A DNA stretch of 64,000 nt from contig NZ_CP023739.1 of NCBI RefSeq assembly GCF_002752655.1, forward strand, positions 1 through 64,000. The letters are read 5' to 3'. The DNA comes from Methylosinus trichosporium OB3b. GTDB taxonomy: Bacteria; Pseudomonadota; Alphaproteobacteria; Rhizobiales; Beijerinckiaceae. This document shows, piece after piece, positions 36,197-44,962 of this stretch. Numbering within the stretch: the first letter of the stretch is position 1; every line of letters begins with the position of its first letter. The translations under genes and the position numbers were made by a program. The notes beneath the pieces are model-generated. The model made no database searches. It was given only the letters and a program-made list of their open reading frames with translations, and was not told where the DNA came from.

Positions 36197-36851
36197 TGGG
36201 TGCCGATGCCGCGCGCCCTAAGCCGAGCGGTCAAAGAATCGCGCGCCTTCGCGCGACCGCTCTGCGGCGCGGAGCCACGCACAGGCGGCGGCGCTTCGAA
36301 GCGCCGACGACGAGCATGGCGAGCGTTCTTGACGGCGAGGCTGGGCGCGCCAGAGAGACGGCCGAGGCCGGGCGGAGTCCCGGCGTCGGCTGGAAAAGAG
36401 ATTTCTTCTTTATGAGAGAGGCGCAGCGTCTCTCGGGACCGGCATGCGGAGGCATGCGGGGAAACTCATCCGTGCGCGGGAGCGCGCTGGGGAAAAACGT
36501 CGTCAGGCTTCTTGGCATGCGGTGATTATTCGCTGGGACGGCCGGCTCTCGCGAAAAGCGATCGTGACCGGGACGGCCGAGACGTCGCTCGCGACGGCTC
36601 GGTGAGCGCCGCTCGCGGCGCGAGTAGAGCGCGGTTCCGATTTATCGGAATTCGCCCGTTATTCTATTGTCGAGCGCAGCGCCCTTCCGATTATTCACTG
36701 GCCGCTCGTCAACGCTCTCGGAACGAGGAGACAACCTGTTCTGCGGCTCCCATCAACCGCGGATAAGGCGCCCGACGGAACATCAGGCTCGAGCAAGAAC
36801 GCCTTCGTACAGTCATGCTTTCTTATGCCGGCCCGGAGCTTTTGGAATACG
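36197..36851. other. Non-coding stretch with a 66-bp repeat
   Basis: No gene seen. It holds repeat copy 36591-36656. Base composition shifts from very GC-rich to more AT-rich near 36640 towards the next gene. Confidence 0.4.
36591..36656 (+). repeat. 66-bp intergenic repeat (copy 1)
   Basis: 59 of 66 bases match 39057-39122. It ends with the hairpin TTCCGAT-TT-ATCGGAA followed by TTCGCC. The two copies, in the same orientation, bracket the 36852-38125 genes. Confidence 0.8.
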
Positions 36852-37460
36852 ATGCAGGTCTCCAGCTCGAATAATCTAAATCCTTTTCTTAAACAGGACT
36901 CTTCGACGAAGAGTGGCAATTCATCAGGAGACAATAATCAAGATTCGTTCGCGGCGCTTTTAGGCGGCGGGCCAACCCAGCACGATTTGCAAACGGGCTT
37001 TTTTGGACGTTCTCGGAACACGTTGGATTCGGTCGCAGAGACTGGAAAATACGTCATCAACACGCTTTCGTATCTGACTGCGTCAGACATCGATCTGATC
37101 CAACGCACGACGGGCGTTACGGTAAAAGACGGCAGCTACTATGATAGTGAGGGGAACCAAGTCGGCATTCACTACGACAGCAAGGGGAACCTGCTGGAAC
37201 CTGATGCAGGCGAAACTACGGCGGCAGCAGATCTGGCCTTCGCTCTTTCCGAGATGAGAGACAGTGGCGGCCCTCAAGGCGACACGAGCCTGCAGGAGGG
37301 TCGCAAGGTCACGGTGGACGATCTCGAAACCTACCTCAAGGATTATGCGGCCGCGAAGGCCTCGGGTCAGAACGTCTATGTTCCCTATACGGATGTGATC
37401 AAGCAGGCGGAACAGATGCTCTCGTCGGAGCAATCGCCGACTGACCCGAACGCCGCATAG
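36852..37460 (+). CDS. Hypothetical protein of foreign base composition
   Basis: 202 aa, not recognised. A Ser/Asn/Gln-rich flexible N-terminus (VSSSNNLNPFLKQDSS) without signal peptide, then TGKYVINTLSYLTASDIDLI and a YYDSEGNQVGIHYDSKGN segment with a repeated YDS-GN pattern. The disordered start resembles substrates of flagellar or type III export, which is only an impression. Codons are clearly less GC-rich than in its neighbours, so it was probably acquired separately. ATG 36852 is favoured; 36825 is an alternative. Confidence 0.55.
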   Translation: MQVSSSNNLNPFLKQDSSTKSGNSSGDNNQDSFAALLGGGPTQHDLQTGFFGRSRNTLDSVAETGKYVINTLSYLTASDIDLIQRTTGVTVKDGSYYDSEGNQVGIHYDSKGNLLEPDAGETTAAADLAFALSEMRDSGGPQGDTSLQEGRKVTVDDLETYLKDYAAAKASGQNVYVPYTDVIKQAEQMLSSEQSPTDPNAA

Positions 37461-37514
37461 AGCGGCGCCCGTCGAGCCGCTCTCGTGATCCTCATCCCCC
37501 TCGAGAGAGCGGGC

Positions 37515-37538
37515 GGCGGGGATCTTTCGATCCCCGCC
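37515..37538. terminator. Strong hairpin between convergent genes
   Basis: GGCGGGGATC-TTTC-GATCCCCGCC, a perfect 10-bp stem with a 4-base loop, sits between the stops of 36852-37460 and 37547-38125 and may serve both. There is no T-run on either side. Confidence 0.55.
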
Positions 37539-37546
37539 GCTCCGGC

Positions 37547-38125
37547 TCAGCCGAAGGCTCCCAATTCGGCGGCGGCGGACTTACGCTCGACGTTTTCGGT
37601 CTCGCTGGGGGCGACGTAGGGCTTCCAATCTTCGCCGGTGATTTCGAGATAGGCCTGGACGGCTCCCTCGGCGGCGGCGAGGAGGGCGTAGGCCTGGATG
37701 GCGAGATCGGCGGCGAACTGGCGAGCGCGCTGGGCCTTGGACTCGAAGCCGGCGGGGGCGTCGCGATCCTCGTCGCGGGGCTCGTTGGCGAGCTTTGCGG
37801 TGAGGGTTCGGGCCTCGGTCAGCTTTTCGGAGTAGAAGCGTCCGGCTCCCTGGGCGGAAGCGACGTAGGTTCCGACGATGCGCTGATAGTGCATTTTGGT
37901 GGCGGTTTCGTTGAGCGCCTCGTCGAAGGCGGTCCAGGTCTTGCGGAGCAGCGTGTCGTGGGCCTCGCGGATTCCGGAGAAGTCGGGCACGGAGAGGGCG
38001 AAGGCTGCGGCGACGTTCGTCGCGATCGCGTCGTCTGGGCAGAGGAGGCGCGCGCTCTCGAGGGAGATCTGGGGGCGAGCGGGCTTATTGCGTTTCGCAG
38101 CGGACGTTTGGGGACGCTTGGTCAT
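37547..38125 (-). CDS. Hypothetical plasmid protein, paralogue of 35517-36113
   Basis: 192 aa. The same blocks as its paralogue: RPQISLESARLLCPDDAIAT, MHYQRIVGTYVASAQGAGRF, ESKAQRARQFAADLA, EITGEDWKPYVAPSE and the ending KSAAAELGAFG. ATG 38125 has AGGATC 8 bases upstream; the open frame to 38377 is GC-rich read-through. The close similarity, even at DNA level in the 3' part, shows a fairly recent duplication. Confidence 0.65.
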   Translation of the reverse strand: MTKRPQTSAAKRNKPARPQISLESARLLCPDDAIATNVAAAFALSVPDFSGIREAHDTLLRKTWTAFDEALNETATKMHYQRIVGTYVASAQGAGRFYSEKLTEARTLTAKLANEPRDEDRDAPAGFESKAQRARQFAADLAIQAYALLAAAEGAVQAYLEITGEDWKPYVAPSETENVERKSAAAELGAFG

Positions 38126-39056
38126 GATCGTGATCCTGATTTTCTGGGCCGGGGGTTTCGCCGGCCCGATGCCGGTTTGTTCCCCTCGGTGCGATCCCTG
38201 AAAGCCTGGCCCTGAGAGCGGACCTGCACCCGCGACCGTCGCCCGTAGGGCGTCGGCGCGGGCCGTAGCAAAGCGGAGGAGGGCCGACGCCAATTTTTTG
38301 TTTGGCGATGCAAAGATGTCCGGGGCGAGGAAAAGAGACCGGCGCTTGCGCCGGGCACAAAAGAAGCGCCCCGGCATCTGCGGAAAAAAATTGGCGTCGG
38401 CCCTTGCTGGTCCGGTCGGCCAGGCTTAGGGACGCACACAACCGAGGGGGCAAACCGAGACATCGGGCTCGCGCGGCGAAACGCCCCCCAGAGAAATCGA
38501 GCGATCTTCGAGACCGAGCGTGTTTCCCCGAACTCCGCGACTGCGAGACGCATCCCGCGCCCTGCGATCGACCGGGAGCGCGCCGACGACTGCCGCAGCG
38601 CGCGACGAACCGTCGATTGGCGCGGCCTCGACCTCGATCGCCTCCGACGATCTCCCGCGGCCCATGACGCGCGCCAAGACCGAACCGCCCGGCGCTCGAC
38701 GACTCCGCCCCGGCACAACAGCGCATCGGACGGACCGAGGCGCGCACTGCCGGGAGCCAGCTTCTCTGAGACAGCGACCGGGCTCTGAATCCCGACAGCG
38801 CGCTCGCCATCGACAGCGACGAGGGCGCGCCCCGCCGTGCGAGAGACCTGGGACCAGCGCTCACCTTCGCGCCGAGCCATGCAGGGCAACGCCTGCCGCC
38901 TGCCGTGGGAGCGTCTCGCCGATCAGAACGGCGAGATTGGCTGCCCCGGCGCCGCGAGATCACGGCGAGCGCAAATCCGACGCGCTGCCGAACGGGCGCC
39001 CGGCCCGAGCGGCGGGAATGAAAGGCGCCTGCCTCTCCGCACACCCGCCTCTTCTT
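38126..39056. other. Very GC-rich non-coding stretch of about 930 bp
   Basis: All six frames are open for long distances because of GC content, but the products are Arg/Ser/Pro-rich and not protein-like, and no ribosome site and start agree. A hairpin GGGCCGG...CCGGCCC lies near 38147-38168 upstream of the 37547-38125 gene. Confidence 0.5.
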
Positions 39057-39122
39057 GCGACGGCTCGTTGGGCGCCGCGCGCGGCGCGAGACGAGCGCAG
39101 CTCCGATTTATCGGAATTCGCC
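39057..39122 (+). repeat. 66-bp intergenic repeat (copy 2)
   Basis: Matches 36591-36656 at 59 of 66 positions, including the terminal hairpin. It abuts the stop of the next minus-strand gene. Confidence 0.8.
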
Positions 39123-39641
39123 TCAAGGATGGGTGAGAGGGGTCTGTGGGATGGCTTTCATGAGGGCCGCTACGGCTCCGACGACGGTTCCGATCATGAG
39201 GAGGGTTTGGAAACCGATTGCGCTGATGACCCATTTGAGGGTGTTGGCGTTTACTTCGGTGATTTTTCGATCGAGGCCTTCGACTTTGAGCTCGAGGCCG
39301 GCTTTCAACTCGCCGATTTTGAGCTCGAGGCGGTGCTCGACACCGTCGATCTTCTGATCGAGACCGGTTCTGACGTCGGCAATTTTAGCTTCGAGACGAT
39401 GCTCTGTGGCTTCGAGGTCGGACTTCAATTCGGCGACCTTGAGCTCGAGGCGGTGCTCTGCACCGTCGATCTTCTGATCGAGACCTGTTCTGACGGCGTC
39501 GATTTTCTGATCGAGCTTATGGCTGGCGGCTTCGACATCGGCTTTGGTCGCGGCCTGAGTGTCAACCAATTCGGCGAGCGCAGAGACTTGCTCGACGGAG
39601 AAGCCGGAGGCCTGGAGTTTGAGAATAGCAGCAGCGCTCAT
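39123..39641 (-). CDS. Coiled-coil protein with internal repeats and a C-terminal membrane anchor
   Basis: 172 aa. After AAILKLQASGFSVEQVSALA the central part is a coiled coil built of repeats: VRTGLDQKIDGAEHRLELKV and VRTGLDQKIDGVEHRLELKI, about 40 residues apart. A membrane segment near residues 140-162 (WVISAIGFQTLLMIGTVVGA) ends the protein. It resembles DUF1640/CCDC90-type and similar phage or plasmid anchors. AGGAT is 8 bases before the ATG. The repeats make the reverse strand look like a long ORF too. Confidence 0.7.
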   Translation of the reverse strand: MSAAAILKLQASGFSVEQVSALAELVDTQAATKADVEAASHKLDQKIDAVRTGLDQKIDGAEHRLELKVAELKSDLEATEHRLEAKIADVRTGLDQKIDGVEHRLELKIGELKAGLELKVEGLDRKITEVNANTLKWVISAIGFQTLLMIGTVVGAVAALMKAIPQTPLTHP

Positions 39642-39742
39642 GGTTTAAATCCTATCATGAAGTTGGAGACGGGAGAAGGGGAGGGGAGTCGAGGGCCGGG
39701 CGTGAGGGAGTTCACGCCGCAGAGGCCGCGATGTCGTGGGGG

Positions 39743-40117
39743 TTATCCCCAGCCGACATGGGTGGCCCCGGCGTCCTTGCCTTGTCGAACGAGGGTGGAG
39801 AGCTCGTGGAGCCTTCGATTGAGGTAGCCTTCTGCGCGGCCGCAATCGACGACGGTCATTCGCCCGGGCGCTCGGTCGATCGTCATGGGAATTTCGGCGG
39901 AGGGCTGGTCGATCGACTTACGCAGAGCGGCGGTGACGCGGTCCAGAAAGCCGAGGATCGGCTGCGGGGGCGCGGACCACAAGGCTTCAAAGCCCAAGAC
40001 GGAGAGAAGATCGCTCGCGTTCGCATTGGAGAGATCGAAGATTTCGTTCGCGGTTTCCACGATGAGGTACTCCTCGGCTCCTGCGTCGAAGATGTAGGGA
40101 TAGAAGCTGACGGTCAT
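39743..40117 (-). CDS. Hypothetical plasmid protein
   Basis: 124 aa, soluble. VSFYPYIFDAGAEEYLIVET, SNANASDLLSVLGFEALW and RAEGYLNRRLHELSTLV are the main features; no family recognised. Start ATG 40117 is followed by a good protein pattern, while the upstream extension to 40300 runs through an inverted repeat. One of the minus-strand genes preceded by the GCAAGGG-type repeat element. Confidence 0.58.
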   Translation of the reverse strand: MTVSFYPYIFDAGAEEYLIVETANEIFDLSNANASDLLSVLGFEALWSAPPQPILGFLDRVTAALRKSIDQPSAEIPMTIDRAPGRMTVVDCGRAEGYLNRRLHELSTLVRQGKDAGATHVGWG

Positions 40118-40221
40118 GATGGGCTCCGGCGGTTGAGGAGAGAGCTTGTCGAAGATCGAAGCGTCCCCTGTTTCGTTCGGGACTATTCCTCGAACATTTT
40201 CCCGCTGCGCCGCCGTCGGGG

Positions 40222-40273
40222 CGCGGGGGCAAGGGGCGCGCATAGCGCGCCTCGACTTGCCCTTGCGGCCGCG
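40222..40273 (-). promoter_or_regulatory. GCAAGGG-type branched inverted repeat (element E)
   Basis: Plus-strand left arm GGGGCAAGGG (to 40235) and right arm CCCTTGCGGC (from 40260) pair over GCAAGGG/CCCTTGC. The inner hairpin is GGCGCGC-ATA-GCGCGCC (40235-40251), touching the left arm. A pyrimidine-rich tract (CTTTCACCTTTTTTCTTC) follows at about 40293-40311. It stands between divergent genes, 105 bases before the minus-strand start at 40117. Confidence 0.7.
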
Positions 40274-40518
40274 CGCCGATGGTGGCAATCGAGCTTTCAC
40301 CTTTTTTCTTCAGATGATTACGTCCTTTCGCGCTCGGCGATTGTTCTCGGCGTAGCGAGCGGACGAGCGGCCGCAGCAGGAGTCGAGGTCGGCGGCGCCG
40401 ATCGACCGAGTTCGAATTTCGATTTTTTGCTTCGAGATCCGCGCCGATTTCGCGGAGCCTCTCGGACGCGCGTCGGAATTCCGGCACGGGCTGGAGCGAC
40501 GCGCGGCGAGGATTTGCA

Positions 40519-41823
40519 ATGGCGATACATTTTCTGAACGTCGGCTCGGTTCGGCGGTCCGAGGGGCGAAGCGTGATTTCGGCGGCGGCGTATTGCTCGC
40601 GATCGAGGCTGAAGGACGCGAAGACACTTCACGAGGTGGACTTTTCCGCCGCGAACGACCTCATTCATTCAGAGATTTTGCTGCCCCACGGCGCAGACGC
40701 TCGGTGGGCGGAACGAGAGATTCTCTGGAACGAGGTCGAAGCGGTCGAGACGCGCAGCAATGCGCAGCTCGCGCTGGAAATCGAGGCGGCGCTGCCCGAA
40801 GCTCTTCCTGCTGGCGACGAGGTGGGCCTCTGCAGGGAATTCGTGACGCCGCTCTTCGTCGAGCGCGGAAGGGTGGTGGACGTCAATCTGCATCGCGCCG
40901 TCGGCGCCGATGGACATCCGCGCGTGTATCTTCATGCGCTGTTGTCGATGAGGGAGATCGGATCGGACGGTTTCGGGAAGAAGCTGGACGATTGGCATGG
41001 GCCGAAGCTCCTCATGCAATGGCGCGAGCGCTGGGCGATGCTCTCGAACAAATATCTTCTCGCCGCGGGCCGGGATCGGTTGATCCGGGCGGGCGCGGAC
41101 GCGGCGCCCGGCCGAGAGCTCGAACCACTTTTCGACGACGCCGAAAGGGAGCGCCAGGCGGAGAACTATGAAATCGCGTGGCGCAATGGCGAGCGCCTGC
41201 TCGGAGAACCCGAGTTGGCGCTGAGGGCGTTGACGCATGCCGGCGCGACATTCACGTACGGCGAAATGATCGCGTTCGTGAGTAAAAATACTGCAGGCAA
41301 AGAGCAATTCGAGACGGCGCGAGCGCGCGTGGAATGTTCGGTCGAGCTGGTCCGGCTCGCCGACGGCGAGAGTTTCAGCACGCGTAGCCTCGCCGCGACA
41401 GTGCAATGCGCATCCGGCGAAAACGGCGCCGTTGCTGCGGCTCCCGGCGGCCTCGACGCGGCGGAAGCGAAGCGGACGCTGGCGGAGGCGATTTCGCAAT
41501 GGGAGCGCGCTGGCCTGCGGCTTCGTGGAGTGGGCTTGACATATGAGACGGCGAAGGCGTTTGAGAAAAAGTCGGGCATCAAGAGCGTCGGGGTCCACGG
41601 GCTTCTCGGGCGGTGGCAGAAGAAGCAGGATCGACTGGCTCCGACGGACGTGCTGGTCGTGAATGACGCCAAAGGCTTGAGCGCGCGGCAGAAGGAATGG
41701 ATGTTGCGGGCGACGCGCGCGGCGCGGTCGAAGCTGGTGTTGGTCGACGGGATCCGACTGGTCGAAATCGACGGCGGCGCGACCGGACTGAGCCCCGAAG
41801 AAATGACGGCCGTGAGCTGTTGA
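40519..41823 (+). CDS. Degenerate MobQ/TraA-type relaxase
   Basis: 434 aa. It opens like Ti-plasmid TraA/MobA-MobL: IHFLNVGSVRRSEGRSVISA, AAAYCSRSRL (catalytic-type Tyr near 25), LIHSEILLPHGADARWAERE and LWNEVEAVETRSNAQLALEI. The metal site looks damaged: where the family has PHAHVMLTMR this protein has VYLHALLSMR (near 145), so the first His of HxH is Tyr. The C-terminal part aligns with the TraA helicase but has no Walker A, and Walker B (VLVIDEA) is replaced by VLVVNDAKG. The frame is intact, so it may have a new role or be slowly decaying. Confidence 0.72.
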   Translation: MAIHFLNVGSVRRSEGRSVISAAAYCSRSRLKDAKTLHEVDFSAANDLIHSEILLPHGADARWAEREILWNEVEAVETRSNAQLALEIEAALPEALPAGDEVGLCREFVTPLFVERGRVVDVNLHRAVGADGHPRVYLHALLSMREIGSDGFGKKLDDWHGPKLLMQWRERWAMLSNKYLLAAGRDRLIRAGADAAPGRELEPLFDDAERERQAENYEIAWRNGERLLGEPELALRALTHAGATFTYGEMIAFVSKNTAGKEQFETARARVECSVELVRLADGESFSTRSLAATVQCASGENGAVAAAPGGLDAAEAKRTLAEAISQWERAGLRLRGVGLTYETAKAFEKKSGIKSVGVHGLLGRWQKKQDRLAPTDVLVVNDAKGLSARQKEWMLRATRAARSKLVLVDGIRLVEIDGGATGLSPEEMTAVSC

Positions 41824-41899
41824 CGGCGAACGAGTTGCACACATCCTTTGAGCAGAGGCCATTGTCGTAGCGATAGTAAGTATTTGGAGAGACGTGCCG

Positions 41900-42154
41900 A
41901 TGAACGCCCGCATTACATTGACGGATATCGATCGCCCGCGCGAACCACTGGAGGTCGAGGTCGTGGAATCGAAGGCGCGCACGATGATCGTGGCGGTTCC
42001 GGGCACGATCATGGAATTCCAGTTGCGGCGGTCGCGTGACGGCGCCGCTTTCGAAGGAGCGATCGGCGGCCGCTATTTCCGCTTCGATCCGAGCGCGCCG
42101 ACGACATGCGTCGGCGCGAAGGGTAAGCCGAAGACGACAAAGGCGGCGGCGTAG
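41900..42154 (+). CDS. Small hypothetical protein
   Basis: 84 aa, beta-rich (NARITLTDIDRPREPLEVEV, MIVAVPGTIMEFQLRR, GGRYFRFDPSAP) with a Lys-rich tail. GGAGAG is 9 bases before ATG 41900. It follows the TraA-like gene by 76 bases on the same strand. Not recognised. Confidence 0.55.
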   Translation: MNARITLTDIDRPREPLEVEVVESKARTMIVAVPGTIMEFQLRRSRDGAAFEGAIGGRYFRFDPSAPTTCVGAKGKPKTTKAAA

Positions 42155-42236
42155 TTTATTGCGCGCGTTCAATGCGCTACGTCGCATTCCGAAGGCGCGC
42201 AGGTTCGATGAAGCGGTCCGAGACAGGAGATTTCCG

Positions 42237-42818
42237 ATGCATATTGAGTTGACGCCCGGCCTGACGAATGTCGTGCGCTTTCCGATCGAGCGGCGGGCGA
42301 AGCCGTCGATGGATGTGGTTCGTGAGATCGCGCCGGATTCGCGAGAAGTCTCATTGGTGATCGAGTCGTTCCGATTCGACGACGACATCGATGGCATTCG
42401 CGATGCGGCCGACCAGGACATGGCGGATTACATTGCGCAGAAGAGGGCTCGCCAGTCGGGCTCGAAGGGATGGGCGGAGCTCGACCGGCTGCTGCAGTCG
42501 CTTGTCGAACGCGCGGTGTCGCTGTGCCGTGAGGCGCATGACGCGTCATTAGCGGCGGTGAAGGCGCAGCGCCTGGTGGTCGAGGCGCAGTCGGAAGGCG
42601 GCTATTGGCTGACGCCACTCAGCGAGCGGGCGTCGGCGCGGACCTTCTACGCCGCGCGATTGCTGGTCGACGCCCATGTGGCGTGTCAGCGCGCGGCGGG
42701 CGCGTCGCGCGCGATCGAGATCGCGAAGCGCGGCGACACATGGACGCCGTTCGACTTGCACACGGAAGCGCTCGCGATGTGCATCGACGAAGTCGCGGCG
42801 AGATCGTCGAATCGTTGA
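42237..42818 (+). CDS. Hypothetical helical protein
   Basis: 193 aa. AGGAGA lies 7 bases before ATG 42237. Helical, with EVSLVIESFRFDDDIDGIRD, GWAELDRLLQSLVERAVSLC and YWLTPLSERASARTFYAARL. No membrane segment or known domain. Third plus-strand gene in a row after the degenerate relaxase, so the three may be co-transcribed. Confidence 0.58.
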   Translation: MHIELTPGLTNVVRFPIERRAKPSMDVVREIAPDSREVSLVIESFRFDDDIDGIRDAADQDMADYIAQKRARQSGSKGWAELDRLLQSLVERAVSLCREAHDASLAAVKAQRLVVEAQSEGGYWLTPLSERASARTFYAARLLVDAHVACQRAAGASRAIEIAKRGDTWTPFDLHTEALAMCIDEVAARSSNR

Positions 42819-42891
42819 AACGCTCACGATCAAGGGCGCACCGAAATAGGGACGAGGGGAGGAGTCGAGAGCCTCCCCTGCGGCCAATCGA

Positions 42892-43169
42892 TCAATAGGG
42901 AATGGCGTCATCCGTGGCGGAAGACGCGCTCCTTTGCCCGCGCCCGATGGAGTCGTTTCGCCCCTCAGCGTCGCGATACTCTCCATCACGATTGTCGGCG
43001 GCCCGCGCGAGGCGCGAGAAATCATTGCAGATGAGATCGACGGTGAAGACACGCTCGCCATCGTCGCGCTCGTAGCTGTTCTGGCGGACGCGGCCGCGCG
43101 CGTGAACGAGATCGCCTTTGCCGATATATTTTTCGATGTACCGCGCCGTGGCGGTCGAGAAAACGACGA
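42892..43169 (-). pseudogene. ssb: ssb, 3' part of a split single-stranded DNA-binding protein gene
   Basis: It reads FSTATARYIEKYIGKGDLVH, ARGRVRQNSYERDDGERVFT, VDLICNDFSRLA and a tail ending DDAIPY, close to the SSB tip DDDIPF that binds partner proteins. The OB-fold start is missing here and lies at 44963-45149. Between the two halves is a 1.8-kb insertion with a 7-bp duplicated target. In the SSB frame a stop occurs just past the junction, so this half cannot be made as one SSB. Confidence 0.78.
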
Positions 43170-43231
43170 AAGTGATCCCCAGCCCCTATACTCGCGAGGT
43201 TTAGGACAACGCACAATGTCGATTGACGATT

Positions 43232-43395
43232 TGCACACGCGATCCCACCGCGCAGAACGTAGAAGATGGCATTCACGATCTCGCGCATCGGCCATTCACG
43301 CCGCCGGCCGTCGAGCCGGGCAGCGGCAGGAATGCCACGATCAACCGCCACTCCACGTCGTTCAAATCCGTCTGGTATCGTTTCGCCACGCGCGT
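43232..43395 (-). pseudogene. IS5-like transposase N-terminal remnant, frameshifted
   Basis: One frame gives AKRYQTDLNDVEWRLIVAFL and the next continues ARLDGRRREWPMREIVNAIF and YVLRGGIA, the familiar N-terminal region of IS5-family transposases. The gene then ends abruptly near the left end of the insertion. A frameshift at about 43310-43325 and the missing C-terminus make it non-functional. Confidence 0.72.
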
Positions 43396-43573
43396 ATGCT
43401 GCGCTCGAGTAGGCGGGGTCCAGATTCTTGTCTCCGAGATGTCCGCAAACTCCCGGAATCATATCGACATCGGCTGTTCTACCACTTTCGAAACGGCCTC
43501 TCAGGCCGTCGTTCGATAGATGGCGGCGGGATCGCTGGGCATAGGTTCGCCGCCCGGGGCGCCGATGTCTCGA

Positions 43574-43987
43574 TCAACGCCCCGTGCTGAAGCTGAAACA
43601 ATATCGGCCGGCCGGATGTTTGCCGCTTCCCACGCCGCCATAGTTGAATCCGCCGCCTTCCGAGGCCGTATCGAAATGCGCGCATAATTCGTACGAGGCA
43701 TCGTCCTTGAGCAGATATTCATAGGGGTGCTGCGCATCGTCGTGCAGTTTGAGCGTCACCCAGTTCTGATCCTGCACCAATTGCTCAAGCGTTTCTGGGA
43801 GTCTATGGGTCTTGCCACGAAAAGCGTTAATGGCGCTGGAAAGGCCCTGTAAATCACGCAGTCTTTTTTCGTCTAGCTTTTTGAAACGTGCAATTTCTGG
43901 AGAATCCATGATCGACAATCCGCCAGTGATCGCCAGAACCACGCAGACCGCGATAAAGCCGGCAAAGAGGGAGGGTCGGGCTTTCAT
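43574..43987 (-). CDS. Membrane-anchored hypothetical protein carried in the ssb insertion
   Basis: 137 aa. One N-terminal membrane segment (LFAGFIAVCVVLAITGGLSI, residues 7-26) then a soluble part: IARFKKLDEKRLRDLQGLSS, LPETLEQLVQDQNWV, YEYLLKDDASYELCAHFDTA. The layout recalls type II pseudopilin-like proteins but without a processing motif. The start overlaps the stop of the next upstream gene by ATGA, so they are coupled and probably act together. Confidence 0.6.
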   Translation of the reverse strand: MKARPSLFAGFIAVCVVLAITGGLSIMDSPEIARFKKLDEKRLRDLQGLSSAINAFRGKTHRLPETLEQLVQDQNWVTLKLHDDAQHPYEYLLKDDASYELCAHFDTASEGGGFNYGGVGSGKHPAGRYCFSFSTGR

Positions 43988-44610
43988 ACGCGCTCTCCCT
44001 GCCGCATCTCGGACAGAAAATAGAAAAAATTGCCGCCAGCGAGAATGGCGACGATCAAAGTCTTGAGCGCGATACGAATGGACATTTCGCCGCCGAGTCC
44101 GCTGTAAATGAGATAGCTCACGTCGCAAATCAGAGTGATGGTCGCAATGAGCAGCGTGAGATAGGTGAGCGCTTTTCGCGTTCGTGAGTCGCGCCGGACA
44201 GGATCGGCGGCGATCGATTTGTTGACGAGGTGGAACGTGTAGAAAAACACGGGGGACACCACGATGAGCGAGGAGATGCTCCAACGCAGACCGTCGGAAA
44301 AAATGAAACTCCGGTCGACCGCAGGATCTGGGAAAAAATGTGTCACATAGTCGAAGCCCACCGACCCTATGTCGTAGACGGTTTTATAAAGCGCAATAAA
44401 CATGACGAGATAAATAAAAACCTCGCGCGCCGAGAGGAATGGCTTGGGTTTTGGCACGGGGGTGACAAAATCTACATCTGCAAAGGCGTTCATGGCTGTG
44501 GCGATGTGCGGTCGTGTCCATCCGGCTGCGCGCAATGTTTGCTCAATCTCGTCGCGTCCGGCCTTCCTGTCCAAGGCGCGACGAACAAATTCCTTCAAAT
44601 CAGCATTCAT
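43984..44610 (-). CDS. Multi-pass membrane protein, DUF5671-like
   Basis: 208 aa. A soluble head (NADLKEFVRRALDRKAGRDE, LRAAGWTRPHIATAMNAF) precedes about four membrane segments (FLSAREVFIYLVMFIALYKT; ISSLIVVSPVFFYTFHLV; LTYLTLLIATITLICDVSYL; IALKTLIVAILAGGNFFYFL). The head plus FIYLVMFIALY is the DUF5671 pattern. ATG 44610 sits after GGGGATGGCAG; a longer frame to 44700 is less likely. Coupled to the next gene by ATGA. Confidence 0.65.
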   Translation of the reverse strand: MNADLKEFVRRALDRKAGRDEIEQTLRAAGWTRPHIATAMNAFADVDFVTPVPKPKPFLSAREVFIYLVMFIALYKTVYDIGSVGFDYVTHFFPDPAVDRSFIFSDGLRWSISSLIVVSPVFFYTFHLVNKSIAADPVRRDSRTRKALTYLTLLIATITLICDVSYLIYSGLGGEMSIRIALKTLIVAILAGGNFFYFLSEMRQGERV

Positions 44611-44962
44611 CTGCCATCCCCTAATTTCTGCGAAATATCTAGCGCCAGAGACCGCTATTACGCAAGACATCCAACGTCGAGTTCTGCTCATTGAGAGCAC
44701 GACTGATTTCGTTTAGCGAAAGATATCGCCGTATGTTGCTCGCCGAGCCCGTCGTTGGAATGTCAGCTATTGCCTATATCCTGTCGTTCGACCTTACTTT
44801 GTTCCGGATGTCGCACGGCGCGCTTCTGTCATATCGCCAATCTTTGCCCGGACCTCAGACGACTGCGACAAAGGCCGCGATCGAAAGGGAGTATATAGGT
44901 TGATTATGTAACCGTCTGCATCCTACGGAAAAAGAAGGAAGAGTTGCAGATTGAGGGTCACT
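44611..44962. other. Upstream region of the passenger genes
   Basis: 352 bp with no gene; relatively AT-rich. It probably holds the promoter of the two membrane-protein genes and ends with the right terminal repeat of the insertion. Confidence 0.4.

Larger units (their letters stand above)
43170..44962. mobile_element. 1.8-kb insertion in ssb with 7-bp target repeats, carrying two membrane-protein genes
   Basis: ACGACGA occurs on both sides (43163-43169 and 44963-44969). The ends are imperfect inverted repeats: AGTGATCCCC at 43171-43180 and the complement of GAGGGTCACT at 44953-44962 (8 of 10). Joining the flanks restores the SSB reading WNEVVVFSTATARYIEKY in frame. Inside are a broken transposase N-terminus at the left end and two genes for membrane proteins. 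It looks like a non-autonomous or decayed insertion element with passenger genes; the exact family is uncertain. Confidence 0.65.

Noticed and set aside
38085..39044. 319-codon minus-strand frame
   Set aside because: Low-complexity Arg/Ser-rich product without a ribosome site; treated as non-coding.
38520..39827. 435-codon plus-strand frame with repeats
   Set aside because: Its repeats are the complement of the coiled-coil gene at 39123-39641, and the rest is Arg/Ser/Pro-rich.
43022..43462. 146-codon minus-strand frame as an intact gene
   Set aside because: It joins a broken transposase piece and out-of-frame ssb sequence; both parts are read better as pseudogenes.
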